DNA of 7,436 bases from an uncultured Rhodospirillales bacterium (GTDB lineage: Bacteria; Pseudomonadota; Alphaproteobacteria; Acetobacterales; Acetobacteraceae), in contig CAIMVB010000274.1 in NCBI GenBank assembly GCA_903844785.1, forward strand, positions 1 to 7,436. The letters run 5' to 3'. A program made the translations under genes and the position numbers. The notes beneath the pieces were generated by a model. That model saw nothing but the letters and a program-made list of their open reading frames with translations, was not told where the DNA came from and ran no database searches. Below are positions 4,958 to 7,436 of this stretch, piece after piece; position 1 is the stretch's first letter, and every line of letters starts with the position of its first letter.

Positions 4958-5608
4958 TCAGCGCGCCCTTGTTTTGGCAATGGTCTGGGCCGGGCCGGAT
5001 TGCACCGCCTCCCCGGCCAGATACTTATCCAGAAAGAACAGCCGGTCCTGACCCCAGAGGAAAAGCTCGTCACACACATATGTTGGCGCGCCAAAGACAC
5101 CGCGGGCGATGGCATCGCGGTTATTGCGGTCGAACTCGGCTTGGATGCTGGCGCTTTCTTCTTCCCGATGCAGGCTGTCGCCGGGCATGCCCTGTTCCTC
5201 GGCAATGGCGATCCGAGTGCGCGGGTCCGCGATGTCGCGGTCTTCCAGCCAAAGCGCCTTGAGCAGGGCATGGGAAAGCCGCATCGCATCCATACCGCGC
5301 GCGGCGGCCGCCATGACCATATGGCCAGCAGGGCGTTGGTCTGATGGCGGGTAATGCTTGGGCTTCAAATGGATGGGGATGCCAAGATGGCGCGCCCAGC
5401 GATCCAGTTCCAGCGCGTGATAATCCTGCCGCGGTTCCGGGCGGGTGCGGAGCGGTATGCCGCCGGTATGCGGTATCACCAGCCGGAAATCATAAGGGCG
5501 CAGCACGAGCTTCGCGCCGTGGCGCTGGATGATCTCGGAAAGCTGCTTGCCGCCCAGATACATCCAGGGGGAGGAGAGCGTGTAGAAGCATTCGACGGTC
5601 TTGGTCAT
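4958..5608 (-). CDS. 2-hydroxychromene-2-carboxylate isomerase/DsbA-family protein (kappa GST-like)
   Basis: This is a 216-residue thioredoxin-fold protein of the DsbA superfamily. The active-site region reads L-S-S-P-W (residues 11-15): serine in place of a C-x-x-C pair, as in glutathione-dependent 2-hydroxychromene-2-carboxylate isomerases and kappa-class glutathione transferases. L-K-P-K-H-Y-P (81-87), the cis-proline loop G-V-F-G-A-P-T (170-176) and L-W-G-Q-D-R (184-189) are family landmarks. The characterised reaction is an isomerisation in naphthalene-type aromatic degradation, but most genomic homologues have unknown substrates. A longer reading from 5674 is possible, but the ATG at 5606-5608 has AAAGG 8 nt upstream and avoids overlap with the preceding gene, so I use it. 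The gap to the upstream AtzH-like gene is 4 bases and to the downstream DadA-like gene 2 bases. There is no signal peptide, so it is cytoplasmic. Confidence 0.88.
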   Translation of the reverse strand: MTKTVECFYTLSSPWMYLGGKQLSEIIQRHGAKLVLRPYDFRLVIPHTGGIPLRTRPEPRQDYHALELDRWARHLGIPIHLKPKHYPPSDQRPAGHMVMAAAARGMDAMRLSHALLKALWLEDRDIADPRTRIAIAEEQGMPGDSLHREEESASIQAEFDRNNRDAIARGVFGAPTYVCDELFLWGQDRLFFLDKYLAGEAVQSGPAQTIAKTRAR

Positions 5609-5612
5609 GGCT

Positions 5613-6017
5613 TCAGCCTTTCGCGACACGGCCTGGATCGGTTTGCGCCATGAGTGAGACATGGGCGGAGACAATGCGCCAGCCCTGCCCCGGAATGCGT
5701 GCCATGATCTTGGTCTCTCGCCCGATCAACCCACTATCCAGGCGCTGGAATTCCAGATTGGTGGTGGCGAAATCGCGCCCGAAGGTGGTGATGGTGATCT
5801 TCTTCTGCGCGCGCGGCGCGTAGGATTTCACGCTGGCGCGAAAGGCGCGAATGGCTTCAATGCCATAAAGCAATTCCGTGATGCCATAGCGCACCACGCG
5901 CGGATCATCCCAGAAGCTGCTATCCAGCACCGCGCTATCATTGGCGGCGATGGCGGCTTCGTAACGGTCAAACACCGCGCGGACTTCGGCGATGATGTCG
6001 GGATTATTGATTTCCAT
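5613..6017 (-). CDS. hpxZ: AtzH/HpxZ-family protein (DUF3225, NTF2-like fold)
   Basis: This 134-residue protein closely follows the HpxZ/AtzH family (DUF3225). It begins I-N-N-P-D-I-I-A-E-V, then has F-W-D-D-P-R-V-V-R-Y-G (residues 35-45), L-Y-G-I-E-A-I-R-A-F-R (50-60) and ends G-W-R-I-V-S-A-H-V-S-L-M. The length is normal for the family. HpxZ is encoded with oxalurate and allantoin catabolism genes, and AtzH with the cyanuric acid/biuret amidohydrolase AtzE; both systems process small amide nitrogen compounds. Here no amidase gene is adjacent; the partners are an isomerase-like and a DadA-like enzyme. The ATG at 6015-6017 is preceded by GGGAG with about 8 nt spacing. It is the first gene of the three-gene unit, so the promoter should lie in 6018-6090, where I see no clear consensus. 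The symbol is a family label only; the reaction is not shown by the sequence. Confidence 0.85.
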   Translation of the reverse strand: MEINNPDIIAEVRAVFDRYEAAIAANDSAVLDSSFWDDPRVVRYGITELLYGIEAIRAFRASVKSYAPRAQKKITITTFGRDFATTNLEFQRLDSGLIGRETKIMARIPGQGWRIVSAHVSLMAQTDPGRVAKG

Positions 6018-6086
6018 GGCGCTTCTCCCGCGACTGGGTATTGATCATGACGCAGAAGCGGCGAATGGGCTAGCTTTACGTGGCCG

Positions 6087-6121
6087 AAATAAAAATGGCG
6101 ACCCGAAGGCCGCCATTTTTT
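6087..6121 (-). terminator. Strong intrinsic terminator with UUCG loop after the FAD subunit gene
   Basis: On the - strand a 13-bp stem (6108-6120 with 6091-6103, including one G-U pair) closes on a UUCG tetraloop flanked by C-C and G-G. It ends in TTTTT followed by ATTT. It starts about 20 nt after the stop codon at 6141. The A-run on the other side makes it usable in both directions, but only the - strand has an upstream gene. Confidence 0.9.
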
Positions 6122-6140
6122 GATGATGCGATGCGCTGCT

Positions 6141-6932
6141 TCAGCCAGCCGTTGCCAAGGCGCGCTTGGCCATGACACCCACCAGATGGGCGCGATATTC
6201 GGCGCTGCCGTGAATGTCGCTATTCATGCCATCGGCGGCTTGGCTAATGCCGGCCAGCGCATTGGCTGACCAATTGCCGGAAAGCGCCTTTTCCATATGC
6301 GCCTGACGGAACACGCAAGGCCCAGCGCCATTCACAGCAACCCGCACACCGCCCGCACCCTTGGAGATGAAAACACCCGCCATGACATAGCGGCTGGCCG
6401 GGTTCTTCATTTTGGCATAGCCGGCCTTCTCCGGGATTGGGAATTCCACCGCCACCAGGATTTCATCGGCTTCAAGCGCGGTGGTGAACATGCCCTGGAA
6501 GAAATCATCCGCCGCGATCTTGCGCTTATTGGTGTGGATGGTGGCGCCAAGGCCGAGCACCGCCGCCGGATAATCCGCCGCCGGGTCGTTATTGGAAACG
6601 GAGCCACCAATTGTGCCGCGATTGCGCACCTGCACATCGCCGATATGCGACGCAAGATAAGCAAGCGCCGGAATGGCCGCCTTCACTTCCGCGCTATTGG
6701 CCACTTCCACATGCCGCGTCAGCGCACCGATGATGATGGCATTGCCTTCACGGCGAATGCCCTTCATTTCCGCAATGCCGGAAAGGTCCACCAGCGCGGT
6801 AGGCTTATTCAGCCGATGCTTCAGCGCCGGGATCAGCGTATGCCCGCCGGAAACCGCCTTGGCATCCGGATCAGCCAGCAGCTTCACGGCATCGGCAAGG
6901 CTGGTGGGCTTATGATAGGCGAAATCATACAT
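6141..6932 (-). CDS. Molybdenum hydroxylase FAD-binding subunit (CoxM/CutM-like, xanthine dehydrogenase family)
   Basis: This 263-residue medium subunit belongs to a three-part molybdenum hydroxylase (xanthine dehydrogenase/aerobic CO dehydrogenase family). It passes electrons from the iron-sulfur subunit to an external acceptor through FAD. The two FAD signatures are present: S-G-G-H-T-L-I-P at 28-35 (the A-G-G-H-S-L-L-P site) and T-I-G-G-S at 107-111, followed by N-N-D-P-A-A-D-Y-P. The C-terminal CO-dehydrogenase flavoprotein domain follows from about residue 170. The length is slightly below the usual 270-290. The ATG at 6930-6932 has AAAGGA about 9 nt upstream. It lies 12 bases after the stop of the large-subunit gene, so both belong to one operon that ends at the UUCG terminator. 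The substrate is set by the large subunit and cannot be read here. Confidence 0.93.
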   Translation of the reverse strand: MYDFAYHKPTSLADAVKLLADPDAKAVSGGHTLIPALKHRLNKPTALVDLSGIAEMKGIRREGNAIIIGALTRHVEVANSAEVKAAIPALAYLASHIGDVQVRNRGTIGGSVSNNDPAADYPAAVLGLGATIHTNKRKIAADDFFQGMFTTALEADEILVAVEFPIPEKAGYAKMKNPASRYVMAGVFISKGAGGVRVAVNGAGPCVFRQAHMEKALSGNWSANALAGISQAADGMNSDIHGSAEYRAHLVGVMAKRALATAG

Positions 6933-6944
6933 GGGTGTGGTCCT

Positions 6945-7436
6945 TTATTCTGCCGCCGCGCGGCGGCCGCTATTGATGATCTGCCAGATTTTCGCCGGGG
7001 TCGCCGGCATTTCGACATGGTTCACGCCATAGTCGGAAAGCGCATCCACCACGGCATTGATCACAGCGGGTGGCGAGCCAATGGCGCCCACTTCCCCGCA
7101 GCCCTTCACCCCAAGCGGGTTATGGGTGCAAAGCGTGGTATGGGTTGCGACCGAAACGGGCGGCAAATCATCCGCCCGTGGCATGGTGTAATCCATCATG
7201 GAACCGGAAAGCAGCTGCCCTTCCGCATCATAGACGCAGGTTTCCAGCAGCGCCTGGCCAATGCCCTGCGCCACACCACCCTGCACTTGCCCTTCCACGA
7301 TCATGGGGTTGATCACGCGGCCCACATCATCCACGGCGGTGAAATTGATCACCGATGTGCGGCCCGTCTCCGGATCAATTTCCACTTCCGCGATATGGCA
7401 GCCACCCGGATAGGTGAAGTTCTTCGGGTCATAGAA
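6945..7436 (-). CDS. Molybdenum hydroxylase large (molybdopterin-binding) subunit, C-terminal part
   Basis: The frame is open through the right edge, giving the last 163 residues of a CoxL/XdhB-like large subunit; the start is outside the window. Seen motifs are [14 protein letters not shown] (50-63 of the fragment), [11 protein letters not shown] and [17 protein letters not shown]. The glutamate in the last (fragment residue 115) is the conserved active-site base near the molybdenum. The fragment ends in the usual short tail after P-A-K-I-W-Q-I-I. The substrate-specific active-site loop (for example the A-Y-x-C-S-F-R of true CO dehydrogenase) lies outside, so CO, nicotinate, aldehyde or purine substrates all remain possible. 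The gene precedes the FAD subunit with a 12-base gap, and the iron-sulfur subunit is expected further upstream. Confidence 0.92.
   Translation of the reverse strand, partial: FYDPKNFTYPGGCHIAEVEIDPETGRTSVINFTAVDDVGRVINPMIVEGQVQGGVAQGIGQALLETCVYDAEGQLLSGSMMDYTMPRADDLPPVSVATHTTLCTHNPLGVKGCGEVGAIGSPPAVINAVVDALSDYGVNHVEMPATPAKIWQIINSGRRAAAE

Noticed and set aside
5609..5674. Longer N-terminus (22 extra codons) for the isomerase-like protein
   Set aside because: It would overlap the upstream AtzH-like gene, and the inner ATG at 5606-5608 has a good ribosome-binding site and the normal family start.

Overview
The window looks like the chromosome of a motile, free-living alphaproteobacterium. The small flagellins (276 and 282 residues, no inserted outer domains) and the wording of the conserved protein stretches fit the Rhodospirillales/Acetobacterales side of the class, but no rRNA or other phylogenetic marker is present, so this placement is an inference. 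Genes are GC-rich, while the DNA upstream of the two flagellins is clearly AT-rich. Nothing in the window looks like a prophage, transposon, CRISPR array, tRNA or rRNA.

Layout. The left edge carries the last 54 codons of a + strand aspartate/glutamate-racemase-family gene, convergent with everything that follows. All other genes lie on the - strand; in their reading direction (right to left) they are: (1) the 3' end of a molybdopterin-binding large subunit and the complete FAD-binding medium subunit of a xanthine dehydrogenase/CO dehydrogenase-family molybdenum hydroxylase, closed by a strong UUCG-loop terminator; (2) a tight three-gene unit with 4- and 2-nt gaps: an AtzH/HpxZ-family NTF2-like protein, a DsbA-fold 2-hydroxychromene-2-carboxylate isomerase-like (kappa-GST-like) protein and a DadA-like FAD-dependent D-amino-acid dehydrogenase, whose terminator is built into its last codons; (3) a two-cold-shock-domain RNA-binding protein with a long, repetitive Gly/Phe/Arg linker; (4) two paralogous flagellins in tandem, each with its own AT-rich leader.

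How they work together. The molybdenum hydroxylase subunits form one enzyme, with its iron-sulfur subunit presumably outside the window. The three-gene unit is probably co-transcribed and likely serves the catabolism of a small nitrogenous or aromatic compound; its substrate cannot be read from the sequence. The flagellins are separate transcription units, judging from the leader and terminator between them.

The two non-coding stretches above 300 bases (1042-1495 and 2327-2781) hold the flagellin leaders plus an unusual density of inverted repeats. They are the main places to look for undescribed RNA-level regulation. I see no convincing unknown protein system; the strongest leads are the flagellin leaders and 3' regions, the repeat-linker cold-shock protein and the unusual partners of the AtzH-like gene.
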